Made by a program: the position numbers and the translations under genes. The notes under the pieces were generated by a model that saw nothing but the letters and a program-made list of their open reading frames with translations, was not told the origin of the DNA and searched no databases. This document shows positions 25,878 to 34,979 of a stretch of 64,000 nucleotides of DNA, piece after piece (position 1 is the stretch's first letter; each line of letters begins with the position of its first letter). This DNA is from AP-15 sp963787425 (GTDB lineage Bacteria; Pseudomonadota; Alphaproteobacteria; ATCC43930; CGMCC-115725), in the NCBI GenBank assembly GCA_963787425.1, contig CAWBCV010000001.1, positions 1,495,379-1,559,378 of the forward strand, given 5' to 3'.

Positions 25878-27233
25878 CTACTTCGACGTCATCTCTTCGG
25901 CAACCGCCTCGGCCGAGCGCCAGCGGCCGCGCCGGCGGGGACCCGGTTCGAGCGTTTCGGCGAGGAGAGAGGCGATGGTGACGCCCATGGCCGCACTCTC
26001 TGCCTTGATTATGCGATCCATTGCCGGCGCCACCTGCCGTTGCCAAGGCGCGGCCGAGTTGCCCATCCAACGACCAGCGAGCGGCAAGTGAAGGGCCTCG
26101 TAAAGGTCGTGCAAAGTCGCGGTCTCGGGAGCCCAGGACAATACCCAGCAGCCCTCCTGTGTGTGAGCGACGAAGCCGGCCTCGGCCAGCGGTCTCAAGT
26201 GCTCATCGATAACCGTCGTCGCGACGCCGAGCTCGGCGGCGAGGGCCGGCGTCGATCTGGACCGGCCACGGCGCTGCGCCCGAGCCAGAGATGCGATCAA
26301 CGACAGGCTGAAGCCGAGCCGAACGCCACCCGCCGGTATCGTGCCGACTCGCTCGTCGATCCGCCAGTTCGGCAACGCGGCGGCAACAACGGCGCCGAGG
26401 AGGACCGCCATCCATGATATATACATCCACAAAAGAAAAATCGGGATAATCGCGAGCGCGCCGTACACCGTCTGATAAAAGGACGAGGCTCCGATATAGA
26501 TCGAAAAACCGACCTTCAGGATTTCGATTGCGATCGTCGCGATCAGTGCGCCGAGAGCGGCATCGCGCCAGCGCACCGCGCAGTTCGGAATGAGGCAGTA
26601 GAGCAATGTCAGCGCCACAAATTCCAGCACCGCCGGGACGGCGCGGGCGAGCGAATGCAGCCAGCTGCTGGCGAACCATGCGACCGCTTCCTGCCCGAGG
26701 CCGACCTGGCGCGCGGCGAGTTCGAAATAAGTCGACAGCGACAGGCTGAAGCCGATCAAGAGCGGTCCGAGCGTGATCAAGGTCCAATAGGCGAGCACGC
26801 GCTGAACCCAGGGACGCGGCGAGGTCACTCGCCAGATCAGGTTGAGCTGATCCTCGACCGTGACCAGCAGCAGAATGCCGGTCGCCGAAATTCCGGCAAT
26901 CCCGATCGCCGTGGTCTGCGCCGCCGAATCGGCGAAGGTGCGGAACCACCACGCCGCCTGCTCGCCGATCGACGGCACCAAGGTGCGGAACGCCAACGCC
27001 ACCAGCTCGTCGTGCACCTTCGAAAAGATCGGAAAGGCGGACAGTGTGCCAAACGCGATGACGGCGAGCGGCACGAGCGACACCAGGGTTGTGTAGCTGA
27101 GCGCGCCCGACGCGGAGAAACAGCCATCCGCCAGAAAGCGGCGCAGCGAATATGTAGCGAAGGCCGCCAACGTCGCGCTCGTCTGCCGCAGCATTCCGCG
27201 ACTTGGCCGCGCTTGTTCCTCGGCGGAGGTCAT
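25878..27233 (-). CDS. YihY/virulence factor BrkB family membrane protein
   Basis: An inner-membrane protein of about 451 residues with six or so hydrophobic segments. It starts with the family-typical FLADGCFSASGALSYTTLVSLVP (loop plus first helix), and later has GILLLVTVEDQLNLIWRV and SFYQTVYGALAIIPIFLLWMYISWM. After the membrane part (from about residue 330) there is a winged-helix-like domain (ALAAELGVATTVIDEHLRPLAEAGFV) that many relatives also carry. Once called ribonuclease BN by mistake, the family's real function is unclear. The ATG directly after an in-frame GTG is preferred. It lies 32 bases upstream of pdxH and is probably cotranscribed. Confidence 0.9.
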   Translation of the reverse strand: MTSAEEQARPSRGMLRQTSATLAAFATYSLRRFLADGCFSASGALSYTTLVSLVPLAVIAFGTLSAFPIFSKVHDELVALAFRTLVPSIGEQAAWWFRTFADSAAQTTAIGIAGISATGILLLVTVEDQLNLIWRVTSPRPWVQRVLAYWTLITLGPLLIGFSLSLSTYFELAARQVGLGQEAVAWFASSWLHSLARAVPAVLEFVALTLLYCLIPNCAVRWRDAALGALIATIAIEILKVGFSIYIGASSFYQTVYGALAIIPIFLLWMYISWMAVLLGAVVAAALPNWRIDERVGTIPAGGVRLGFSLSLIASLARAQRRGRSRSTPALAAELGVATTVIDEHLRPLAEAGFVAHTQEGCWVLSWAPETATLHDLYEALHLPLAGRWMGNSAAPWQRQVAPAMDRIIKAESAAMGVTIASLLAETLEPGPRRRGRWRSAEAVAEEMTSK

Positions 27234-27404
27234 CACAAAAGCTTAGGTCCTCGCTGCTGTTAAACAAGGCGCAGTCGACGATACTCCCGCCCCGGAAGCT
27301 AACTCGGGGTGCCGAGCACCAAGGTTAAAACCCGGGCGACCTCTCGGGGCAACCGCGATGGCCGGGCCGCTTTCGTTCGTGTAGGATCGCGATAAATTGG
27401 GACA

Positions 27405-28217
27405 ATGGGGAAGCCGATGCCGCTGATGGCGGGTAAGCAGGGCCTGATCATGGGTGTCGCAAACGAGCGCTCGATCGCCTGGGGGATAGCAAAGGCGTTG
27501 CGCGCTCACGGCGCCAAACTCGCTTTCACCTACCAGGGCGAAGCGCTGGGAAAACGGGTGCGGCCTCTCGCCCTCAGCCTCGACAGCGACTTCGTCGTGG
27601 AAGGCGATGTCGCTTCTCCGGAGAGCGTCGATTCTGTATTCGCTAACGTGCAGGAGCAGTGGGGTCGGCTGGACTTCGTGGTTCACGCGATCGCCTTCTC
27701 GGACAAGGACGAGCTGAAAGGCAAATACATCGAGACGACGCGTGCCAACTTCCTGCGCACTCTGGAGATTTCCTGTTTTTCGTTCACCGATGTATGCCGC
27801 CGCGCCGCGCCGTTGATGACGGCCGGCGGCAGCCTGCTGACGCTCACCTATTCCGGAGCCGAGCGCGTGATGCCGCATTATAACGTAATGGGTGTGGCGA
27901 AGGCGGCGCTCGAGGCAAGCGTGCGCTATCTCGCTGTCGATCTGGGCAGCGACGACATCCGTGTCAACGCGATTTCCGCCGGCCCGATCAGCACGCTGGC
28001 CGCTAGGGGCATCGGCGACTTCAACTACATCCTAAAATGGAACCGGCTGAATTCGCCGCTGAAGCGCAACGTCACGATCGAGGATGTCGGCGGCGCGGGC
28101 CTTTATCTGTTGAGCGACCTCTCCGCCGGGGTCAGCGGCGAAGTCCATCATGTCGATTGCGGCTATCACGTCATCGGCATGAAAGCGGTCGACGCTCCCG
28201 ACATCTCGGTGGTGTAA
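27405..28217 (+). CDS. fabI: Enoyl-[acyl-carrier-protein] reductase (NADH)
   Basis: A 270-residue FabI performing the last step of fatty-acid elongation. It has the FabI-specific cofactor pattern GLIMGVANERSIAWGIAKAL, VHAIAFSDKDELKG, and the active-site Tyr-x6-Lys as HYNVMGVAKAALE, plus SLLTLTYSGAERV. Ile, not Gly or Val, is present in the usual triclosan-contact area, but this cannot be judged in detail here. The start could instead be an ATG 4 or 7 codons later (GGGGAAG lies just before the codon-5 ATG). It stands alone, followed after five bases by a heme-sensor gene. Confidence 0.95.
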   Translation: MGKPMPLMAGKQGLIMGVANERSIAWGIAKALRAHGAKLAFTYQGEALGKRVRPLALSLDSDFVVEGDVASPESVDSVFANVQEQWGRLDFVVHAIAFSDKDELKGKYIETTRANFLRTLEISCFSFTDVCRRAAPLMTAGGSLLTLTYSGAERVMPHYNVMGVAKAALEASVRYLAVDLGSDDIRVNAISAGPISTLAARGIGDFNYILKWNRLNSPLKRNVTIEDVGGAGLYLLSDLSAGVSGEVHHVDCGYHVIGMKAVDAPDISVV

Positions 28218-28222
28218 TCGCG

Positions 28223-28981
28223 GTGCAGACGACATTCTTGCCGGTCCGGCGAGCTATCGTCGCGGTCTACTTGGCCTTCATGCCCTGTGCGATGGCGAGC
28301 GCGGCTTCGGCCGAGAACGACATGGCGATCGCGCAAAATCTGGCGGAAATGTTACGCGATGGGCGCACGGTCATCTCCGACCAACAGGATTTGATCAACA
28401 ATCCGCAACTCGGTGACAAGCATCTGACCGGGAAAGTCGAGCTCGACCAAGCGATCGCGAAATACTCCAAGGATACCGGGGTTGACCCGAGAAAGCTCGA
28501 TCCCGCCTCACGTGAGGGGCGGTTGCTGCGGGCGATGATGGCGGCGATCGTCGAGGTCGTCGATGACAATCAGCCGACGATCAATGAGAAAGGAACTGGG
28601 TTCAAGGGTTTTATCCCGGCGGTCTTTGCACGGCTGGTCGCCGAAAGCTTTGACCATCTGGCGAAGGGCGAAGGCGAGGTGAAGGTTACTGCGCCCTTGG
28701 AGCTCGTCCGCAACCGCAAGGCGCTCCCCGACCCGTGGGAGACCCAGGTTATCCAGAAGCGGTTCCTCGATCCAGCCTGGCCTGCAGGCAAACCATTCTC
28801 CGCGGAGGTCGAGACGAATGGGCGGCCGGCATTCCGGGTCATGGTACCAGAGTATTACGTGGAATCCTGCCTCGCCTGTCATGGTTCGCCAAAAGGCGAG
28901 ATGGACATCACCGGTTATCCAAAGGAGGGCGGGAAGCTGAACGACCTCGGCGCGGTGATCAGCATCACACTTTATCATTGA
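28223..28981 (+). CDS. Periplasmic DUF3365 (Tll0287-like) heme-binding sensor protein
   Basis: A 252-residue exported protein. The start is GTG, and the N terminus VRRAIVAVYLAFMPCAMASA is a signal peptide with cleavage near ASA. The body matches DUF3365: KGFIPAVFARLVAESF, IRNPKNAPD-like LVRNRKALPDPWE, FRVMVPEYYVESCLACHGSP with a CxxCH c-type heme site, and GDITG-like GEMDITGYPKEGGKLNDLGA. Such proteins are thought to sense redox state or ligands through a covalent heme. It lies 22 bases before a histidine kinase gene whose own extracytoplasmic part is short, so it may be the kinase's sensory partner. That partnership is inference. Confidence 0.85.
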   Translation: MQTTFLPVRRAIVAVYLAFMPCAMASAASAENDMAIAQNLAEMLRDGRTVISDQQDLINNPQLGDKHLTGKVELDQAIAKYSKDTGVDPRKLDPASREGRLLRAMMAAIVEVVDDNQPTINEKGTGFKGFIPAVFARLVAESFDHLAKGEGEVKVTAPLELVRNRKALPDPWETQVIQKRFLDPAWPAGKPFSAEVETNGRPAFRVMVPEYYVESCLACHGSPKGEMDITGYPKEGGKLNDLGAVISITLYH

Positions 28982-29003
28982 CCGGGCCCGGCAGAGGCAT
29001 CCG

Positions 29004-31142
29004 ATGATGGATCGGCTGACGATCCGGACCCGGCTGATGCTGCTGACCTGCGCCGGGCTCGTTGTCCTGATCGCGACGAATGCTTACCTGACCAAAAAGC
29101 TCGCCGAGAATTCGGCGGGGATGGTCACCGCAGCCGAGCTTCTCAAAAGCATCGAAGAAGCGAACAGCGCGCAAATCGCCTTCGGCGAGTTGCGCTATTG
29201 GATGACCGATTTGGCGGTCAGTCAGCTGACGATGGCGGAACGCAACGCCGCCGCGGCCCGCGCCCGAATGGAACGCCATCTCGACGAGCTGCAGCCATGG
29301 AACCCGCAGCGGATCGCGACCGTCCGCAGTGAAACCGCGCAGTACGAGGATTTGGCCGGCAAAGCCGTCGAGGAATACACCGAGGAGCGTCGGGTGATCG
29401 GCAACTCGCTGCTGGCCCAAGCGCGGCAACACAGCCTCGTCGCCGAGCAACTGATCGCCTCGATAGTCCAAGAACTGACGGGCGCCGCGATTGCCGCCCG
29501 GCAGCAAGTGGTCGCCGAAGCTGAACGTGCGACACGCCTCTCTCAATTCATTGTGGCGGCCGCCGTCGTTATCGGATCTCTGCTGACCGTCCTGGTATTG
29601 CGCTCGATCGTGGTTCCGTTGCGCCGTCTATCGGAGGCGATGGCGGGCCTTAACGCAGGTGATGTCGATGTCCCGATACCCGAGGCCAGCCGGGACGAGA
29701 TCGGCGCGGTCGCGCAGACCCTGGCGCTCTTCCGTGACACGTTGAAGGAACTGCGAGAGACATTGGCGCAACTCGAGGCATTGCGAGCCGTCGGACGGGC
29801 CGTCGGTTCAACTCTCGACCTCGAACGCGTATTGTCGACCGTAGTGGCGCGGGCGGTCGAGTTCGCCCATGCCCAAGCCGGCATGATCTATGAGTTCGAC
29901 GACGCGGCGCGGGAATTCCGGTTCCGCAGCAGCCACGGCGCAGAACCGGAGCTCACCGAAGAGCTGAGGGCGGCGCCGATCCGTCACGGCGAAGGAGCCG
30001 TCAGCGCCGCGGCGATCACCGGCTCGCCGGCGCAGGTCCGTGACCTCCTTACCGAGCGGCAAATCACCTTGCCAAAATTTGTCGAGGCCCTCGCCCGCCG
30101 GGGCTACCGTTCGCTGATTGCCGCGCCGCTGCTGCACGAGGAGGATATCCTTGGTGGTCTCGTCATCGCTCGCCGCGAGGCGGGCGAATTCTCCAAGCAG
30201 GTCGTTAGCCTGATCGAAGCGTTCGCCACTCAATCGGCGCTCGCCGTGCGCAATGCCAAGCTGTTCGATGAACAGCGCCGGCGCGAGCGCGACTTGCGGG
30301 TGGCCCATGAGCAATTAAAGCAAGCGCAGGCCAATCTTATCCATGCCGAGAAGATGGCGTCTTTGGGTCAGCTCACCGCCGGCATCGCCCACGAGATCAA
30401 GAACCCGCTCAACTTCGTGAACAACTTCGCCGAACTTTCTCGCGAGCTGCTGCAGGAGCTGCGCGACACGATCGCTTCTCCCGGCACCGAGCAGGACGAG
30501 CTGATCGCGACCCTGACCGCCAATTTGGCAAAGATTGTCGAGCACGGGCGGCGCGCCGACGGCATTGTGACCAGCATGCTGCTGCATTCGCGCGGCGGCA
30601 CCGGCGAGCGCCGTGCAACCGATCTCAACGCGCTCGTCGAGGAGGCGCTGAACCTGGCGTTTCACGGCGCCCGCGCGCGCGACAAAAGCTTCAACATTAC
30701 ATTGGAGCGCGATCTCGATACCGAGCTTCCTCCGATCGAGCTCGTCCCGCAGGACATTACTCGCGTGCTCCTCAACCTGTTCGGCAACGGCTTTTACGCT
30801 GCCGGGAAGCGCCGGCAAGAGGGGGCCGATCCAGCATTTCAACCGTCATTGCGGGTGTCGACGCGCGATCTCGGCGACCAAGTCGAGATCAGGGTGCGGG
30901 ACAACGGCGTCGGAATGCCGCCCGAGGTGCAGTCGAGGCTGTTCACGCCGTTCTTCACGACCAAGCCGACCGGCGAAGGCACCGGGCTCGGCCTGTCGAT
31001 CAGCTATGACATCGTCGTGCAGCAGCATGGCGGCACGATCACCGTCGACAGCCGCCCGGACGAATTCACCGAATTCACGGTGCGGCTGCCGCGCGGCCTG
31101 CAGGCCGCAGAGCCAGCTACGGCGACGGGAGCGTCGGCGTGA
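29004..31142 (+). CDS. Membrane sensor histidine kinase (HAMP-GAF-HisKA-HATPase)
   Basis: 712 residues. TM1 (residues 12-30), an extracytoplasmic helical region of about 140 residues, TM2 (about 178-202, FIVAAAVVIGSLLTVLVL), then HAMP (VPLRRLSEAMAGLNAGD), a GAF domain (about 260-420, ALRAVGRAVGSTLDLERVL onward), HisKA H-box (LTAGIAHEIKNPLNFVNN, His near 461) and an HATPase domain with N-box (LLNLFGNGFYA), G1 (VRDNGVGMP), F (FTPFFTTKP) and G2 (GEGTGLGLSISYDIV). No receiver domain or response regulator is nearby. The last bases overlap the next gene's GTG start. Together with the DUF3365 protein it probably forms a redox or gas sensing system. Confidence 0.93.
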   Translation: MMDRLTIRTRLMLLTCAGLVVLIATNAYLTKKLAENSAGMVTAAELLKSIEEANSAQIAFGELRYWMTDLAVSQLTMAERNAAAARARMERHLDELQPWNPQRIATVRSETAQYEDLAGKAVEEYTEERRVIGNSLLAQARQHSLVAEQLIASIVQELTGAAIAARQQVVAEAERATRLSQFIVAAAVVIGSLLTVLVLRSIVVPLRRLSEAMAGLNAGDVDVPIPEASRDEIGAVAQTLALFRDTLKELRETLAQLEALRAVGRAVGSTLDLERVLSTVVARAVEFAHAQAGMIYEFDDAAREFRFRSSHGAEPELTEELRAAPIRHGEGAVSAAAITGSPAQVRDLLTERQITLPKFVEALARRGYRSLIAAPLLHEEDILGGLVIARREAGEFSKQVVSLIEAFATQSALAVRNAKLFDEQRRRERDLRVAHEQLKQAQANLIHAEKMASLGQLTAGIAHEIKNPLNFVNNFAELSRELLQELRDTIASPGTEQDELIATLTANLAKIVEHGRRADGIVTSMLLHSRGGTGERRATDLNALVEEALNLAFHGARARDKSFNITLERDLDTELPPIELVPQDITRVLLNLFGNGFYAAGKRRQEGADPAFQPSLRVSTRDLGDQVEIRVRDNGVGMPPEVQSRLFTPFFTTKPTGEGTGLGLSISYDIVVQQHGGTITVDSRPDEFTEFTVRLPRGLQAAEPATATGASA

Positions 31143-31765
31143 GCAACACGCCGCCGACGCATCCGGATGTGGATATCGTCGAGGCGACGAAGGCATTCGA
31201 GCGATTTCTGCGGGTGGACGTGTTCCGTTTCCGCCATCGCTTGTTCTCCGGCGAGTGGAGCGCCCTGCGCAGCTACGACGCGCTGCGGCGCGGACAAGCG
31301 GCGTCGATCGTGCTCTACGACCCCGACCGGGAGAGCGTCGTGCTGGTCGAGCAGTTCCGCCTGCCGGCCCTGCTCGCCGGCAGCTCGCCTTGGCAGCTCG
31401 AGACGGCCGCCGGTCTCGTCGACAGCGGCGAGACGCCCCCGGTCGTCGCGATCCGCGAAACGCAGGAAGAAACCGGGCTCGCGCTGATCGGCGAGCCGAT
31501 CCCGATCCAGCGCTATCTGCCCTCGTCCGGCGGCTCCGACGAAAGCGTTTTCTTGTTCTGCGGCCGGGTCGATGCAACGGCCGCCGGCGGCGTGCACGGC
31601 CTGGCGGAAGAGCACGAAGACATCCGCGTCGTCGTCAAGACCCTCGCCGAAATCGAAGCTCTGCTCGACCAAGGCGCGATCGAGAGCGGCCACACCTTGA
31701 TCGGCCTTTATTGGTTGCTGCGAAACCACGGCCACCTCCGCCAGCTCTGGGCGGCGCATGACTAG
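31139..31765 (+). CDS. NUDIX hydrolase (ADP-ribose pyrophosphatase-like)
   Basis: A 208-residue NUDIX protein. The Nudix box GLVDSGETPPVVAIRETQEE followed by TGL fits G-x5-E-x7-R-E-x2-E-E-x-G-U, and the preceding LVEQFRLPAL and following LPSSGGSDESVFLFCG resemble ADP-ribose or nucleoside-diphosphate sugar hydrolases. The start is GTG overlapping the stop of the kinase gene (GTGA), so it is coupled to it. Its TAG stop lies inside the CTAG that flanks the adjacent insertion sequence, so the original C terminus may have been changed by that insertion. Confidence 0.9.
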   Translation: MSNTPPTHPDVDIVEATKAFERFLRVDVFRFRHRLFSGEWSALRSYDALRRGQAASIVLYDPDRESVVLVEQFRLPALLAGSSPWQLETAAGLVDSGETPPVVAIRETQEETGLALIGEPIPIQRYLPSSGGSDESVFLFCGRVDATAAGGVHGLAEEHEDIRVVVKTLAEIEALLDQGAIESGHTLIGLYWLLRNHGHLRQLWAAHD

Positions 31766-31899
31766 TCGGAGCTTCCCTCTTTCCGCACCATCAAGGTATT
31801 GGTGTCGGAGCCTAATTTGTTTTGATGGCAACTTGACGTAGCCATGTAATAGGATGGATTTTGATTGCATGAGGCTGGAGTCATCGCTATGGTGCTCCC

Positions 31900-33064
31900 A
31901 TGTACATCGAAGCGGTTCCCAACCGCGGCTCACCCCCGGCCATCCTGTTGCGCGAGAGCTACCGCGAGGCGGGCAAGGTCAAGAAGCGCACCCTGTTGAA
32001 CCTTTCCGACTGGCCGCACGAGCGGATCGCCGGCTTCAAGGCACTGCTCAAAGGCGGCACCGTCATTCCCAAGGACCAGGATGCCATTACCATCCTGCGC
32101 TCGTTGCCGCATGGTCATGTCGACGCGGCCCTCAGCACCGCGCGCAAGATCGGCCTCGATCGGCTGCTCGGCCAAAAGCCTGCCCCGGCGCAGGCCGGGG
32201 GCAACCGCTGCCGCGACCTCATCCTGGCCCTGGTGGTCAGCCGCATCCTCGATCCCGGGTCCAAGCTTGCCGCCGCCCGGGCGCTGTCGCCGGACACCGC
32301 GACTTCCAGCCTTGGCGAGCAGCTCGGTCTCGGGGTGGTCGACGAGAACGGAGCGCGACCTCGCCCGCATTGCCACCGCCGTGGCCCGCAAGCGCCAGCC
32401 GCTGCGCGGCAAAGCTGAAATCGGCCTCGCGATCGGCGCCGTGCTCGACAAGCACAAGATGGCCAAGCACTTCACCCTCGACATTACCGACACCCGCTTC
32501 AGCTTCGCCCGCAGGACCGACGAAATCACGGTAGAGGCGGCGCTCGACGGCCTCTACGTCGTGCGCACCAGCCTGCCCGCCGCCGCTCTCGACGACACCG
32601 CCACGGTGCGTAGCTACAAATCCCTGAGCCTGGTGGAGCGCGCCTTCCGCTGCATCAAGACCGTCGATCTCCAGATCAGGCCGGTCTATCACTGGCTGGC
32701 CGATCGCGTGCGGGCCCACGTGTTTGTCTGCATGCTCGCCTACTACCTGGAATGGCATATGCGCCAGCGCCTGGCGCCGATGCTCTACGACGACACCGAC
32801 AAGGAGGCGGCCGAAGCGCAACGCTCCAGCGTCGTCGCCAAAGCCGAGCGCTCCCCCGCCGCGGTCACCAAACAAACCACCGGCCGAACCGAGGACGGCC
32901 TTCCAGTCCACAGCTTCCGAACCCTTCTCGACGATCTCGCGACCCTCACCCGAAACACCCTGGTGACCGCCATCGCCCCCGAGCAACCCTTCACCTTGAT
33001 CGCCCGGCCAACCCCCATTCAACAAAAGGCCCGTGACCTCCTCTGCCTCTCCCGTACCCAGTAG
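31900..33064 (+). pseudogene. IS1634 family transposase with internal deletion
   Basis: The N-terminal part (MYIEAVPNRGSPPAILLRES to LGEQLGLGVVDEN) and C-terminal part (ERDLARIATAVARKRQPLRG to KARDLLCLSRTQ) of an IS1634-family DDE transposase are joined near 32350 with loss of roughly 230 residues and a change of frame. The lost part would hold the first catalytic aspartates. The remaining C-terminal part includes the SLSLVERAFRCIKTVDLQIR and VFVCMLAYYLEWHMRQRL blocks typical of the family. Between LLG and GNRCRDL there is an extra in-frame stretch QKPAPAQAG encoded by a perfect-looking palindrome (32177-32203). Confidence 0.85.
32177..32203. repeat. Palindrome inserted in frame in a transposase gene
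   Basis: AGCCTGCCCCGGCGCAGGCC followed by GGGGGCA forms a hairpin with arms TGCCCCGGC and GCCGGGGgCA. It adds about eight codons (KPAPAQA) within a conserved region of the transposase without shifting the frame. A second palindrome with the same AGCCTGCCCC start and GGGGGC end is found in the unrelated-copy transposase at 33817-33842. Confidence 0.65.
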
Positions 33065-33289
33065 GCACCCTCAATAGCGGATAATTCTTACGCTAAATCA
33101 GAGACTTGCGTGTTCACAAAGACGGAAGCTCCGACTAGAGCAGCTAGCTGAGCCGGCGTGCGTTGGCAGTGTAACTCTCCCGCAGTTTGACCGGACTTAA
33201 ACAGCGCTTTGGAGAAAGTCTAGTAGATTTAATGGCTTACGGGCGAACGCAGTGGTCTTAGCCCCACGGCGGCAGTTGTCGGGGCTGGG

Positions 33290-34979
33290 TTAGGCGTCCG
33301 GCTGCGGAATAGTAAGGGGGAGTTCCTGAAGGTAGGGCGGCAAGGCGACGCCAACCGCCTGAAAGAGCTTACCAGCGAGGCCGGTGGTCGGGGTGCGCAG
33401 CAGGAAGCGCTTGCCATCCTGCTCGAGCTCGATTTCCTGCAGCCGGTCGAGATCGCGCAGGATGTCGTCCCATTCGGCTGCGATGTTGTGCCGGTGGAGG
33501 CGATCCTCGAGTTCCTTGACGAGCAGCAGGGCAAGGAAGGAGCAGAACACGTGGCCGCGAATGGCCATGTCGCTGCTGTGGTAGATTGGGCGAGTGGCAA
33601 GCACGGCCTTGGCCTGGCGGAACAACTGCTCGACCCGCAGTAGGTCGCGATAGCGCAGCATGACCTGAAGCGGGGTGAGCTTGGTGTTGGTGCGCAACAC
33701 ATAGAGCCCGTCAAAGCGCGCGTCTTCGGCGACCCGCGTCTCGTCGACGGCGAAGTGCTTGGCCGAGACGGTCTTGAGATAGCGGCGGAAACCGCTGTTG
33801 CCGACGAGCGCCTTGTCGCCCCCCGCCTTCGCGGGGGCAGGCTCTGGGCGAGCTTGGCGCGCAGCCCGTCGAGGATCGCACCGCGCTGCTCGGCATCGCG
33901 CCGCGCCTCGGCGAGATTGCGACAGACGATATACCGTCGGTTGCCGATTTTGACCTGCTTGGCCTCGAGCTCGGTGAGCTCGCCCGAAACCCGCGGCACG
34001 ACCAGCGGGACAAAGGGCGTCTGATCATCAATCACGGTGCTGCGCACTTCGGCACTGCTGCGCTCGCGCACGCCGAGGACGTATTCGAGCTTGCGTTCCT
34101 CCAGCGCGGCAATGCTCTGGGCGCTGATCATGCCGCGGTCGGCGACGACGCAGATGCGGCCGACGCTAAAACGAGCGCGCAACCGGTCGACGACCGGCAA
34201 CAGGGTGGTGACATCGGCGGTGTTGCCGGGCCACAGCTCGCAGCACAGCGGCCTGCCGTCCTGATCCATGACCAGCCCGACGATCATCTGATGGAGATCC
34301 GGGCGGTAGTCTTTCGAATGGCCGCGACGACCAAGCTCCTCGCCGCCCCGTCCCTCGAAGGACAGGCTGGTGGTGTCGATGAAGACGACGCTGAGTTCGG
34401 CGAACAGGTCGCGCCGACGGGCAAACAGCCCCTCTTCCACGAGGTCCTTGCGGCAGCGCGGCGTCAGCTCGCTGGCTCCGGCTTGATCGGCGAGCGGCTC
34501 GCCGAGCCAAGCCATGGCGCGGTAGAGATGATGCAGCTGAAGGGCCTCAGCGCCCTCGATCCGGTAGTCGGCTCGCCACTTTTCCGCAGCGCGGTCCGAG
34601 CCCGACACAAACAGCCGGTGGAGCACCGTCAGGAATACCGCGCGCTCGGCAGCAAACTCGAACTGCCGGCCTGCGGCCAGCTCTTCTAACACTGCGCGGC
34701 AGCCGACCTCATGCCACAGCCGCTCGAACAGCAGCGCCGGTCCAATCCGCTGACACCTTGCATTGGGCGGGGCTTCGCCCTCGACCAGCGACAGCACCAT
34801 CGAACGCTGCGCCAGCCGGACGACGGAGCGCGCCAGCCGGTCGAGATCACCGCGCGCAACGACCACTTCCTTGCGCCCGAGATTGGCGATGATGCGCTGC
34901 TTGGTGCGACCCTCCTCGCGTCCGTTCTCGACCAGGTAGACGTAGGTTTGGGGCCAATGTGCTTGTCGCGAGCGAACAT
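33290..34979 (-). pseudogene. Second IS1634-like transposase, two frameshifts
   Basis: A different IS1634-family transposase, reconstructed as about 563 residues. It starts MFARDKHIGP at 34979. A C is missing from a CCCC run near 34945, after which the frame reads TYVYLVENGREEGRTKQR and on through RIGPALLFERLW, VFIDTTSLSFEG, GLVMDQDGRPLCCELWPGN and ICVVADRGMISAQSI (the DDE catalytic parts). Near 33820 a palindrome encodes SLPPRRRG. A run of six G there, where seven would keep the frame, shifts into the C-terminal frame GFRRYLKT-like and LRYRDLLRVEQLFRQAKAVL to IPQPDA. The length is 3n+1, as expected for two one-base losses. Terminal inverted repeats could not be identified. Confidence 0.8.
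33817..33842. repeat. Palindrome inside the second transposase gene
   Basis: Hairpin CCCCCGC-CTTC-GCGGGGG (33820-33837). On the coding strand it reads AGCCTGCCCCCGCGAAGGCG then GGGGG. Its core CCCCCGCGAAGGCGGGGG differs from the intergenic repeat core at 3319-3400 (CCCCCGCGAAAGCGGGGG) by one base. Removing 24 bases here would rejoin the conserved AKLAQ and GDKALVG blocks of the transposase. Confidence 0.65.

Larger units (their letters stand above)
31762..33138 (+). mobile_element. Internally deleted IS1634-like insertion sequence with ends
   Basis: A complete but shortened insertion sequence. Terminal inverted repeats of 17 bases match at 16 positions: TCGGAGCTTCCCTCTTT (31766-31782) and the reverse complement of AAAGACGGAAGCTCCGA (33118-33134). 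Outside both lies CTAG (31762-31765 and 33135-33138), either a four-base target duplication or part of the ends. The element is about 1.37 kb, while relatives are usually about 1.9-2.0 kb, because the transposase is internally deleted. It directly abuts the NUDIX gene. The deletion makes it non-autonomous at best. Confidence 0.8.

Noticed and set aside
32237..33025. Long antisense frame opposite the first transposase
   Set aside because: Created by GC-biased codon positions of the true gene on the other strand.
33139..33300. Terminal inverted repeats of the second IS
   Set aside because: TGGCTTACGGG on the left and TGGCTGTGGGT on the right share only a few bases; too weak to call ends.
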